From PVC group bacterium (GTDB lineage: Bacteria; Verrucomicrobiota; Kiritimatiellia; CAIKKV01; CAITUY01): a stretch of DNA of 64,000 bases. The DNA lies in NCBI GenBank assembly GCA_945870225.1, contig CAMBRF010000018.1:1-64000 (forward strand), given 5' to 3'. Under the pieces are notes generated by a model. That model made no database searches and had not been told where the DNA came from. It worked only from the letters and a program-made list of their open reading frames with translations. Below, one piece after another: positions 24,533-32,675 of the stretch (its first letter is position 1; each line of letters starts with the position of its first letter). The position numbers were made by a program, and so were the translations under genes.

Positions 24533-26119
24533 ATGTTTGGATTTAGTTTCGGAAAGAAGAGCTACAAGCGTGAGATTGTCATCAATGTCGAGAGTCTTGA
24601 AACGCGCGTGGCGGTTCTGGAAAACGGCAAGCTGGAAGAGTTTCAGGTGGAACATCCCACGGAGGAGCGCATCGTGGGCGGTATCTACCGGGGCGTGATC
24701 AAGAATCTGGAAGACGGCCTGCAGGCGGCCTTTGTGGATATCGGCCTGAAGAAGAACGCGTTTCTGCATTACTGGGACATGATCCCGGAGGATGCCGCCC
24801 GACTGGAGGCGGCGGAGGATATCACGATTCGCAACCCCCAGAAAAAAAAGCGCTATTCCAGCCAGGAAATCGCCAAGATGTTCCCCGTGGGTTCGGAGAT
24901 CGTGGTGCAGGTGACCAAGGGGCCCATCAGCACGAAGGGGCCGCGGGTCACGGCGAACCTGAGCATTCCCGGACGTTATTTGGTCATGCTCCCCGGAAGC
25001 AATCTGAAGGGCGTCTCGCGCAAGATCGAGGATGAGAAGGAGCGTCTCAGGCTGAAGAAGGTTCTGGCGCGTTTGCCGATGCCGGAGGGCGTTGGCTTGA
25101 TCGTGCGCACTGCCGGACAGGGCGCCAAGCAGCGGAGTTTTGTGCGCGACATGCGCGCCCTGGTTGATGTGTGGGAGTCGATTCAGCGTGGCATTCAGGA
25201 AAAGACCTCGCCGTGCTGCCTGTATCAGGAACTCGATCTGGTCGAGCGTGTCGTGCGCGACTGGTTGACCGAGGAAATCGATCGCATCGTGGTTGATGAC
25301 CCGAAGAAATTCGAAAGCATCAAGGACCTGGCCTCGCGGATTTCGCGGCGGGTTCGCTCGCGGATCCAGCAGTACGAGGGGGCTGTGCCGATTTTTGAGC
25401 ATTTCAACCTCGAGCGGCAGTTGGAGAATGCGTTTGCGCGGAAAGTGATGTTGAAGTCCGGCGGCTATATCATTTTTGAGGAGACCGAGGCGTTGATTTC
25501 CGTGGATGTCAACACCGGGCGGCACAAGGGGGCCCAACAGGAGGAAGTGATTCTGGAGGTTAATACCGAGGCGGCGGACGAAGTCGCGCGCCAGTTGCGC
25601 CTGAGGAATGTCGGCGGGTTGATCGTCATTGACTTCATCGATATGAAGCAGAAGAAGAACCGGAATGCCGTTTTCAAGGTTCTTAAGGACGCGCTGCACC
25701 GCGACAAGGCCAAAACCAATATTCTTCCCATATCCCATCTGGGCCTGCTGGAAATGACGCGGCAGCGCGTGGATGAAGGGGTGTTGTCGTCCATGTATGT
25801 GGACTGCCCGTACTGCAAGGGGCGTGGCAGCGTGAAATCCTCGCTCTCGATGAGTGTGGAGATCCAGCGCCAGATTGTGGCGTTGATGCGGCGGTTCAAG
25901 GATGCCGGGCAGAACCGGAAGCTTCAGATTGTCGTTCATCCGACCGTGTTGGAGCGCCTGCGGAAAGAGGACGAGGCCATCCTGATGGATTTGGAGGCGA
26001 AGTTCGCGGGGTATCTCAGCTTTCGGGCTGATGGCGCTCGCCATGTTGAGGATTTCGACGTGCGGAATGCGGATACGAGTGAGATCTATTTCACCACGAC
26101 GGTGGCGCGGGTTGCCTAA
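24533..26119 (+). CDS. rng: Ribonuclease G/E family endoribonuclease
   Basis: A 528-residue RNase E/G catalytic core without the long C-terminal scaffold of RNase E. S1 domain near residues 35-125 (GGIYRGVIKNLEDGLQAAFV, GLKKNAFLH), 5' sensor (TAGQGAKQRSFVRDM), DNase-I-like region with catalytic acids in ALISVDVNTGRHKG and GGLIVIDFIDM, and the zinc link in YVDCPYCKGRGS. AGGAG precedes ATG 24533. Its location after rodA parallels the mre-rng order of many proteobacteria. Confidence 0.95.
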   Translation: MFGFSFGKKSYKREIVINVESLETRVAVLENGKLEEFQVEHPTEERIVGGIYRGVIKNLEDGLQAAFVDIGLKKNAFLHYWDMIPEDAARLEAAEDITIRNPQKKKRYSSQEIAKMFPVGSEIVVQVTKGPISTKGPRVTANLSIPGRYLVMLPGSNLKGVSRKIEDEKERLRLKKVLARLPMPEGVGLIVRTAGQGAKQRSFVRDMRALVDVWESIQRGIQEKTSPCCLYQELDLVERVVRDWLTEEIDRIVVDDPKKFESIKDLASRISRRVRSRIQQYEGAVPIFEHFNLERQLENAFARKVMLKSGGYIIFEETEALISVDVNTGRHKGAQQEEVILEVNTEAADEVARQLRLRNVGGLIVIDFIDMKQKKNRNAVFKVLKDALHRDKAKTNILPISHLGLLEMTRQRVDEGVLSSMYVDCPYCKGRGSVKSSLSMSVEIQRQIVALMRRFKDAGQNRKLQIVVHPTVLERLRKEDEAILMDLEAKFAGYLSFRADGARHVEDFDVRNADTSEIYFTTTVARVA

Positions 26120-26258
26120 ACGGTCGATTCTGGAACGGGAACAGAGGACTCTTCTCGCTGGCATGGGGGCGGCTGATGGTGTAGGGTGGCCCCCATTGTG
26201 GTGAGCCTTTACCCAATCGGGTCACGGGCATGGGCCCGGGTTAGGAGTGCGGTTGCTT

Positions 26259-28502
26259 ATGAAATCAGCCTGGATAATTGCGCTGTTGCTGGTGCTCGTT
26301 GCCGGGAGGAGTTGGGCGGCGCCCAATCCTTTGGGCCCCATGGATGGCCTGGCAGGGGTCTCCACGTCCTCCGTTCCCGTGGATATTCAGGCGCGGAGCA
26401 TGGAGTATAACCGCGCCCGTAACCTCGTCGTGGCCACGGGCGATGTTGTGGTGACTCGCGTAGGCGAGGAATTGAAGGCCGACAGCATCCAGTTGAACAC
26501 GGTCACCCACGATGTCGAAGCGCGGGGGAACGTTGTCTTCACAAGGACGAATAGTGTCTGGCGCGGAAACTACATGCGCTATAACTTCGAGACAGGGGCG
26601 TGGCGGACCGGTGAGTTCGAATCCACGTTTGATCCTTTCTTTGTGACAGCCAACGCCGCCGAGATGACCAATAAGACCGAGTATGTGCTGCGGCGTGCCG
26701 TGGTCACCACATGCACCAATCATTATGAGGGATGCCATTATACCATGTCATGCCGGACGCTGCGGGTAAAGCCGGGTAACCGCATGATCGGACGGCACAC
26801 GGTCATGAGATTGGGCCGCATTCCTGTTTTCTATACCCCGATCTGGTACCGCTCACTCAGCGACCGTGCCGTGGGCTTGAGCGCCGAGGCGGGGTACCGG
26901 CAACGGATGGGGTATTTTCTCCTGACATCAATCAAGTATTGGATGTCGCCGTCCATCCGGGGAATCACACAGATCGATTATCGCAGCAAGCGGGGGCCGG
27001 CCCTCGGTCAGGAAATAGGTTGGCGTCTCCCGGAGGATTCAGGCAACGGACGGATCTACGGCTATTTTGCCAATGACGATGGGATTGCTGGCGACGATAC
27101 CTACGGCGGTTCGGATCTTATCGAATCCCAGCGTTACCGGTTGCGTTTTCAGCATTACCAGACGTTTACCACGCGGGACTATTTCCTGGCGGATGTCAAT
27201 TACCTGAGCGATCCCTTCATCATGGAGGACTTCTTTGACAGTGAATACCGGGTCGGCTACCAGCCGCAGAACTTCGCCACGTTGACCCATCGCGGTGACG
27301 ACATGACGATGGGCGTGTCGGCCTACAAGCGGCTCAATGACTTCTACACGGCCGTTGATCGCGTGCCGGAAGTGGTTTTGGATGTTAACCGCCAGCAGCT
27401 GGGCGACAGCCCGCTCTATTATGAGAGCCTGAACTCGGCCGCCTATCTCCAGATGGTGTACGATGTGAACGGGGAGGGTGAGGATTACTCCTCCAGCCGT
27501 CTCGATACCTCGCACATGTTGTATTGGCCCACGCGGCATTTCGGATTCCTAAACCTGATGCCTCGGGCGGGTGTTCGCGGCACCTATTACTCCGAGACGG
27601 TTAGTCGCACCACCTTGACGCAGTCGGTTCAGGTGGTGACCACCAACATGGTCACGGGTACGGGCGGGGTGGTGACTCCCGTTGTGACATCGACGACACA
27701 AACAAATTCGACGGTGCAGACCCTTGCTCTGGGAAGCGATGTGCGAACGCTGATGGAACTGGGCTTGGAAACGTCGTTCCGGGCCTTCAAGGTCCTGAGC
27801 AACGACGAGAACATCTTCGGGACCGGACTGCGGCACGTCGTGGAGCCCTATGCGAATTACACCTTCATCCCGGAGCCGAATTTAAGGCCTGACGATCTGT
27901 ATCAGTTCGACAGTGTCGATACCCTCGACAAGCAGAGCACGATGGCCGTGGGCGTCCGCAACAAGATGCAGACCAAGCACGGGTTGAGCGTGGATGACAT
28001 CATGGATCTGGATGTGTTCACCACCTATAATCTGGAAGATGAAACGGATCGTCCGTTTTCCAATGTCGGGATGAACTCGGAGTTCCATCTGGCGCCTTGG
28101 TGGCAGGTGTTCATGGATGGGAGCTACAATGCTTATAACAGCCAGCTCGACGTCTTCAATGTCCGAACCCGTTTTCTGGGGGAGGTGTGGAAAGCGGATA
28201 TCGAGCACCGGAGCCGGATCGATGAGAGCAGCCTTCTCTCTGCAGATCTTTCCTTTGCGCCCAATAAGCGGTGGGAATTCGGCATTTATGACCGGTATGA
28301 GTTCGAGCGGTCCCGCCTCGAAGAGCAAGGCGTTTTCCTGACCCGCACCCTGGACTGTCTGGCGTTCCGGGTGGGTGGGGGATACCTCCCGGGATACACG
28401 CGGGATGATGGGACTGAACGTGAAGATGACTTCCGTGTGTCTTTTCAGATGTGGTTGACGGCCTTTCCGGGAATGCGGGTGGGTTCGGCGCCCCGGGATT
28501 GA
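26259..28502 (+). CDS. lptD: LptD-like outer-membrane LPS assembly protein
   Basis: A 747-residue protein with a signal peptide (MKSAWIIALLLVLVAGRSWA). Residues about 25-130 form an OstA/LptA-like domain (VDIQARSMEYNRARNLVVA, GDVVVTRVGEELKADSI, TVTHDVEARGNVVF), followed by a beta-barrel rich in aromatic strands (RIPVFYTPIWYRSLSDRAVG, HFGFLNLMPRAGVRGTYYSE, NVGMNSEFHLAPWWQVFMDG). This order is that of LptD, which inserts lipopolysaccharide in the outer leaflet. AGGAG (26243-26247) supports ATG 26259. A diderm envelope is implied. Cys pairs in the N-terminal part are few, so the disulfide pattern of E. coli LptD is not obvious. Confidence 0.82.
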   Translation: MKSAWIIALLLVLVAGRSWAAPNPLGPMDGLAGVSTSSVPVDIQARSMEYNRARNLVVATGDVVVTRVGEELKADSIQLNTVTHDVEARGNVVFTRTNSVWRGNYMRYNFETGAWRTGEFESTFDPFFVTANAAEMTNKTEYVLRRAVVTTCTNHYEGCHYTMSCRTLRVKPGNRMIGRHTVMRLGRIPVFYTPIWYRSLSDRAVGLSAEAGYRQRMGYFLLTSIKYWMSPSIRGITQIDYRSKRGPALGQEIGWRLPEDSGNGRIYGYFANDDGIAGDDTYGGSDLIESQRYRLRFQHYQTFTTRDYFLADVNYLSDPFIMEDFFDSEYRVGYQPQNFATLTHRGDDMTMGVSAYKRLNDFYTAVDRVPEVVLDVNRQQLGDSPLYYESLNSAAYLQMVYDVNGEGEDYSSSRLDTSHMLYWPTRHFGFLNLMPRAGVRGTYYSETVSRTTLTQSVQVVTTNMVTGTGGVVTPVVTSTTQTNSTVQTLALGSDVRTLMELGLETSFRAFKVLSNDENIFGTGLRHVVEPYANYTFIPEPNLRPDDLYQFDSVDTLDKQSTMAVGVRNKMQTKHGLSVDDIMDLDVFTTYNLEDETDRPFSNVGMNSEFHLAPWWQVFMDGSYNAYNSQLDVFNVRTRFLGEVWKADIEHRSRIDESSLLSADLSFAPNKRWEFGIYDRYEFERSRLEEQGVFLTRTLDCLAFRVGGGYLPGYTRDDGTEREDDFRVSFQMWLTAFPGMRVGSAPRD

Positions 28503-28505
28503 TCT

Positions 28506-28531
28506 TGGAGCCGGCCTGACCTCAGGCCGGA
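28506..28531. repeat. 26-bp hairpin repeat, copy 1
   Basis: TGGAG followed by CCGGCCTGA-CC-TCAGGCCGG, a perfect 9-bp hairpin. A copy with one difference lies at 40403-40428. Located between the LptD-like gene and the DNA polymerase gene; no T-run follows. Confidence 0.6.
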
Positions 28532-28588
28532 AGACATCGGGGTGAGCTCGTCCCGGCGCCAGACGATGGGCGCAAAACGTGTGGGTCT

Positions 28589-30814
28589 ATGCTGAACGAT
28601 CCTTTGTTGACCGGCGTTAATGGCGACTCCGCCCTCGTGGCGGTCGAGCCTGTTTCGCGAAGCGGTCATCCCGATGCGATGGCCTTGTTCATCCGCCGTG
28701 ACGGCGCCACCCTGCAGACGGTCGATTCGTTTTCCCCCTTTATTGTTTTGGCCCGGGAAGACCTTTTACAGGGGCCATTACGTGACGCCACCGTGAAGGT
28801 TTTGGAGGGTGAGGCGCCGTTCCGGTGGAAAGTCTCATTCCCGACTTGGAAGGCCTGCCAGAGTGCCAAAGGATGGCTGGCGAAACACACCGGTATGGCG
28901 GCCGGGAATCCCGCCGCCCCTTATTTCCTCATCAATGACCCTGTGCAACAGTATCTCATGCAGACCGGGCGCACCCTGTTCAAGGGAATGCGGTTTGACG
29001 ACCTGCGGCGGATGCAGGTGGATATCGAGTGTTATACGACCGAGGGGTTTGATTTCTGCAATGCCGAGCGGGAGGGTGACCGGATCATCGCCATTGCCAT
29101 GGGTGATCAGACGGGGTGGAGGCTCGTCCTCTCCGGCGTGGAACTGGATGAGCGGACGCTGATCGAGCGGTTTGCGGAGACGGTCCGGGAACGGGATCCC
29201 GACGTCATCGAAGGGCATAATATTTTTAATTTTGACCTGCCCTACCTGATGACGCGCGCGGCCCGGGTTGGCGTCCGGCTGGCGCTGGGACGCGACGGCA
29301 GTGCCCCTTCCGTTCGGCCCAGCCGGTTCTCGGCGGGCGAACGGACCCTGGCCTACTCCCGGTTCGATGTTTTTGGCCGGCATATTGTGGACACGTTCTT
29401 CCTGGCGCAGGTCTACGACATCAGCCAGCGGTCACTCGACGGATACGGATTGAAGGAGGTGGCCCGGCACTTCGGGCTCGCCCAGCCGGATCGTGTCTAT
29501 ATCGAGGGCGGGGCTATTTCGGCCGAATTCCGGAAGGATCCCGCGAAGGTCATGCGCTATGCGGGGCAGGATGTGGCCGAAACGGAGGCCTTGAGCCGGT
29601 TGTTGTCCCAAAGCGCATTCGTTCAGGCACAGATGATTCCCTTCGCGTACCAGAACATCGGACTGAGAGGGAATGCGACCAAAATCGATGCGCTGATGCT
29701 GCGGGAATACCTGCGGCAGGGCATGGCTTGGCCTTACCCGGACAAGGCTCGTCCGTTCAGCGGCGGCTATACGGATATGTTCATCAGCGGCGTGGTGAAG
29801 AACGTTCAGCATGTCGATGTGCGATCATTGTACCCCTCCCTGATGCTCAGCCGGCGCATTGGCCCCGGCAGCGATGGATTGGGGGTATTCCCCCGCATGC
29901 TGGACCAGTTGCGCCGGTTCCGGCTTGAAGCACGGGCTCTGGCGCGGCAGGCCCCCGCGGAGGGCGAGCGCCTGCACCATGATGCGATCCAGATGACCTT
30001 CAAGGTGCTGATCAATTCGTTCTACGGCTACCTCGGCTTCGATCAGGCGCGCTTCAGCGATTTTGACGCGGCGGAACGGGTGGCCTCGGAGGGGCGGCAA
30101 CTCCTGCACGCCATGATCGATTGGTTGAGGGAACACGGCGCCCGACCGGTTGAGATCGATACGGACGGTATCTATTTTGTGCCGCCCGATTCGGAGACCG
30201 GGGCCGCACAGGCGACCTTCCGTCAGGCCTTTGAGGCTTCGTTGCCCAAGGGCATTGAGGTGGAGTTCGACGACGCCTATGTTGCCATGTTCAGTTACAA
30301 GATGAAGAACTACGCGCTGCTCACGGCGGACGGCGGAATCGTGATCAAGGGAGCGGCCCTGAAATCACGGGGACTGGAGCCGTTTCAGCGGCGGTTTCTG
30401 CGCGAGATGGTGCGAATCAAGCTGGAGGGACGGGACGAAGACCTGCCGGCACTCAAGGCGCAATTCGAAAAGGCGATTCGGCAGCACGAATGGCCGGTGG
30501 GCCAGCTCGCCAAGACCGAAACCCTGCAGGAGGCGCCTGCCACCTATGCGGCCAAAATCGCGCGGAAAAGCCGGGCCCGGAGCGCCGCCTACGAGCTTGC
30601 CTTGAAGTCGGGGCGCGATTACAGGGCAGGCGACCAGCTTGCATATTATGTGGCTGGCACGAAAAAGAGTATATCGGTGCACGCTGGAGCCAAGGCGGTC
30701 GCTGAGTGGAATCCCGTTGAGCCCGATGAGAATGTGGCTTACTATGTCGCCAAGCTCGATGCCTTGTACGCGAAGTTCTGCGGCGGACAACTGGGCGAAG
30801 AGGGGGCAGACTGA
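28589..30814 (+). CDS. Family-B DNA polymerase
   Basis: A 741-residue family-B polymerase with 3'-5' exonuclease. ExoI is MQVDIECYTTEGFDF, ExoII is IEGHNIFNFDLPYLM, ExoIII is RYAGQDVAETEALSR. Polymerase motif A is HVDVRSLYPSLMLS, motif B is KVLINSFYGYLGF, motif C is EIDTDGIYFV, and the KxRG-like element is KGAALKSRGLEPF. Both catalytic aspartates in A and C are kept, but motif C reads DTDG rather than the common DTDS. Shorter than E. coli Pol II. It stands alone, without phage genes nearby, so a repair or translesion role in the host is likelier than a viral one; this is inference. Confidence 0.9.
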   Translation: MLNDPLLTGVNGDSALVAVEPVSRSGHPDAMALFIRRDGATLQTVDSFSPFIVLAREDLLQGPLRDATVKVLEGEAPFRWKVSFPTWKACQSAKGWLAKHTGMAAGNPAAPYFLINDPVQQYLMQTGRTLFKGMRFDDLRRMQVDIECYTTEGFDFCNAEREGDRIIAIAMGDQTGWRLVLSGVELDERTLIERFAETVRERDPDVIEGHNIFNFDLPYLMTRAARVGVRLALGRDGSAPSVRPSRFSAGERTLAYSRFDVFGRHIVDTFFLAQVYDISQRSLDGYGLKEVARHFGLAQPDRVYIEGGAISAEFRKDPAKVMRYAGQDVAETEALSRLLSQSAFVQAQMIPFAYQNIGLRGNATKIDALMLREYLRQGMAWPYPDKARPFSGGYTDMFISGVVKNVQHVDVRSLYPSLMLSRRIGPGSDGLGVFPRMLDQLRRFRLEARALARQAPAEGERLHHDAIQMTFKVLINSFYGYLGFDQARFSDFDAAERVASEGRQLLHAMIDWLREHGARPVEIDTDGIYFVPPDSETGAAQATFRQAFEASLPKGIEVEFDDAYVAMFSYKMKNYALLTADGGIVIKGAALKSRGLEPFQRRFLREMVRIKLEGRDEDLPALKAQFEKAIRQHEWPVGQLAKTETLQEAPATYAAKIARKSRARSAAYELALKSGRDYRAGDQLAYYVAGTKKSISVHAGAKAVAEWNPVEPDENVAYYVAKLDALYAKFCGGQLGEEGAD

Positions 30815-30851
30815 AACGCAGAGGCCGACGTGATCGGAGAGGGAGAAGACT

Positions 30852-31283
30852 ATGCAACGGAAAAGCGGATTCACACTACTTGAGATCCTGATCGCGATTG
30901 TCATCATCAGCATCCTGTCGGGCACGGTGGGGCTCTCGCTCTACCAGTACGTTCGCAAGGCCAAGGTAGAGGCGGCGCGGGCGCAGATCAAGACCTTCCA
31001 GACGGCGGTGCAGATGTACCGTGCCGCGCATGGACAGGTGCCCACGCAGGCGCAGGGGTTGGAGGCGCTTTGCACCAAGCCGGAGTCCTCGCCGGGTTTC
31101 GAGAACTATCCCGAAGAAGGCTATCTGGAAAGCCGTAACCTGCCCAAAGATCCCTGGGGTAATCCCTATGTGTATCTGGCGCCGGGGCGGAAGCAGGAAC
31201 CTTGTGAGATCATGTCCTATGGTAGCGATGGCGAGGAAGGCGGGATCGGTGAGGCCGTTGATCTTACCAGCGCGGCATTGTAA
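30852..31283 (+). CDS. gspG: Type II secretion major pseudopilin GspG-like
   Basis: A 143-residue pseudopilin with a very short leader and prepilin-peptidase site: RKSG followed by FTLLEILIAIVIISIL, with Glu at position +5. The C-terminal part has the GspG signatures PTQAQGLEALCTKP, LPKDPWGNPYVYLAPG and SYGSDGEEGG, the last one being the calcium-binding loop. It would form the pseudopilus core. Only the GspI-like gene follows; the secretion ATPase, platform and secretin are not in this window. Confidence 0.93.
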   Translation: MQRKSGFTLLEILIAIVIISILSGTVGLSLYQYVRKAKVEAARAQIKTFQTAVQMYRAAHGQVPTQAQGLEALCTKPESSPGFENYPEEGYLESRNLPKDPWGNPYVYLAPGRKQEPCEIMSYGSDGEEGGIGEAVDLTSAAL

Positions 31284-31659
31284 GGCGCATGCGGCGCTTG
31301 CTTCCCGGTCGGGCAGGTCGGAGGGATTCACACTTCTTGAATCTTTAATCGCCCTGGCGGTGGTGACGATGGCCCTGACGATGCTGGCACGGGTTCATGT
31401 GCAGACCTTGCGGGCGGAGGCGATGTCCGAGGCCTTGGCAGGAGCCCGACTGAGGATGGAGACGGTGGTGAGCGATGTCCTGCTGGGCGCCGACCCGCTT
31501 GCCATCGTAGAGGCGGCCCGCAAGGAAGGCTGGTTGGTGAAATTTGAGCCGGGCGGTTTGGGCGCTGGAAATGTGGCGTGTCCATCCTGGACCGTTGCTG
31601 CATCCAACTATCCTTCGGCCGAGGTGACGGTTCATCTGAGGCTGCGAGCGGTAAAATAA
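31249..31659 (+). CDS. GspI-like minor pseudopilin
   Basis: A 136-residue protein whose N-terminus has a basic leader (about 27 residues ending SGRSEG) and FTLLESLIALAVVTMALTML, a prepilin signature with Glu at +5 as in GspI/GspH proteins. The GTG at 31249 is chosen since AGGAAGG (31234-31240) lies eight bases ahead; this start overlaps the end of gspG by 35 bases. ATGs at 31219 and 31228 are alternatives. The C-terminal part is short and variable. Likely translationally coupled to gspG. Confidence 0.72.
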   Translation: MRPLILPARHCKAHAALASRSGRSEGFTLLESLIALAVVTMALTMLARVHVQTLRAEAMSEALAGARLRMETVVSDVLLGADPLAIVEAARKEGWLVKFEPGGLGAGNVACPSWTVAASNYPSAEVTVHLRLRAVK

Positions 31660-31668
31660 TTTCTCTTA

Positions 31669-31718
31669 GGGAGGGACGGCGTGTCGCCGTCCGCGGCGCG
31701 CAACATGCGCGCCCTCCC
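31669..31718. repeat. 50-bp palindromic intergenic repeat, copy 2
   Basis: GGGAGGGACGGCGTGTCGCC at the start and GCGCGCCCTCCC at the end, matching the copy at 17566-17615 apart from a few changes, some of which compensate in the stems. Lies between the GspI-like gene and larE. Confidence 0.75.
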
Positions 31719-31755
31719 ATTAGGTGATGACGAGAGCCTGAATTGGAGATCATCG

Positions 31756-32568
31756 ATGTCAATTTTGGATGATAAATACCGGAAACTTCAGGATTTACTG
31801 AGGGAGACGGGGGGCGTGGCGGTGGCCTTTTCGGGCGGGGTGGACAGCACCTTTCTGGCGGCTGTAGCGGTTGAAGTGCTGAAGGATCGGGCGCTGGCGG
31901 TGACGGCGCTTTCCCCGACTTATCCGGAATGGGAAAGGAAGGAGGCTGCTGATCTGGCCCGGCATCTCGGGATCCAGCATGTTGAGATCACTACGCACGA
32001 GCTCGATAATCCTCATTTTTCGGAGAATCCGCCGGATCGCTGCTATTACTGCAAGCTGGAGCTTGTCGAACTGGTCTGGAAGGCGGCCAAGGAGCGGGGC
32101 TTGAGCGTGGTGGTGGACGGCAGTACGCTGGACGACTTGAGCGACCATCGGCCTGGCCGTCGCGCGCTGCGTGAAGGTGGAGTTCGGAGCCTTCTGCTTG
32201 AGGCGGGTTTCACCAAGGATGATGTGAGGGACTGTTCCCGGCGTCTGGGTCTTTCCACGGCGGATAAACCCTCCCTGGCCTGCCTCGCATCGCGTATCCC
32301 CTATGGCACAACCATTACACCTGAAAAATTGCACGCGGTGGATTTATTGGAGAACGCGCTGCGTCAGTTGGGGTTCCGTCAGTTACGGGTGCGTCATCAT
32401 GGCGATGTGGCAAGGATTGAAGTGGAGCCCTCTGAGATCACGCGGCTTGGCGATCCGGTGATCAGAGGGAAGGTTGTTCAGGCCGCGAAAAGCGCAGGCT
32501 TCCTCTATGTGGCGGCGGACCTTGAGGGCTATCGTACCGGCAGCATGAATGCGGTGTTGGCGAAGTAA
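31756..32568 (+). CDS. larE: LarE-like ATP-dependent sulfur transferase
   Basis: A 270-residue PP-loop ATPase. The pyrophosphate loop is AFSGGVDSTFLAAVA; NPPDRCYYCKLELVE and DGSTLDDLSDHRPGRRA, then KPSLACLASRIPYG, are the conserved LarE blocks, the last holding the family's conserved Cys. LarE converts the carboxylates of the nickel-pincer precursor to thiocarboxylates for lactate racemase and related epimerases. larB, larC and larA are not in this window, so the target enzyme is unknown. ATG 31756 is used. Confidence 0.9.
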   Translation: MSILDDKYRKLQDLLRETGGVAVAFSGGVDSTFLAAVAVEVLKDRALAVTALSPTYPEWERKEAADLARHLGIQHVEITTHELDNPHFSENPPDRCYYCKLELVELVWKAAKERGLSVVVDGSTLDDLSDHRPGRRALREGGVRSLLLEAGFTKDDVRDCSRRLGLSTADKPSLACLASRIPYGTTITPEKLHAVDLLENALRQLGFRQLRVRHHGDVARIEVEPSEITRLGDPVIRGKVVQAAKSAGFLYVAADLEGYRTGSMNAVLAK

Positions 32569-32675
32569 GGAGCTGCCCCGTTGGATGAGATCGAAAAACC
32601 GGAAAGTCCTTGCGCCAGAGGGGTTCCGAGCTCTACATTACGCTCCCAATTTTAATACGAGATCAGGACCGGGCA

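Noticed and set aside
24527-26164. A 545-codon minus-strand open frame opposite rng
   Set aside because: It is a shadow of the rng gene created by high G+C at third positions. The plus-strand frame carries all RNase G/E motifs, and the minus frame shows no domain.
30852-31659. Pseudopilin pair read as type IV pilus or competence genes
   Set aside because: The C-terminal DPWGNPY and SYGSDG motifs are GspG-type, not type IV pilin, and no pilus genes adjoin.
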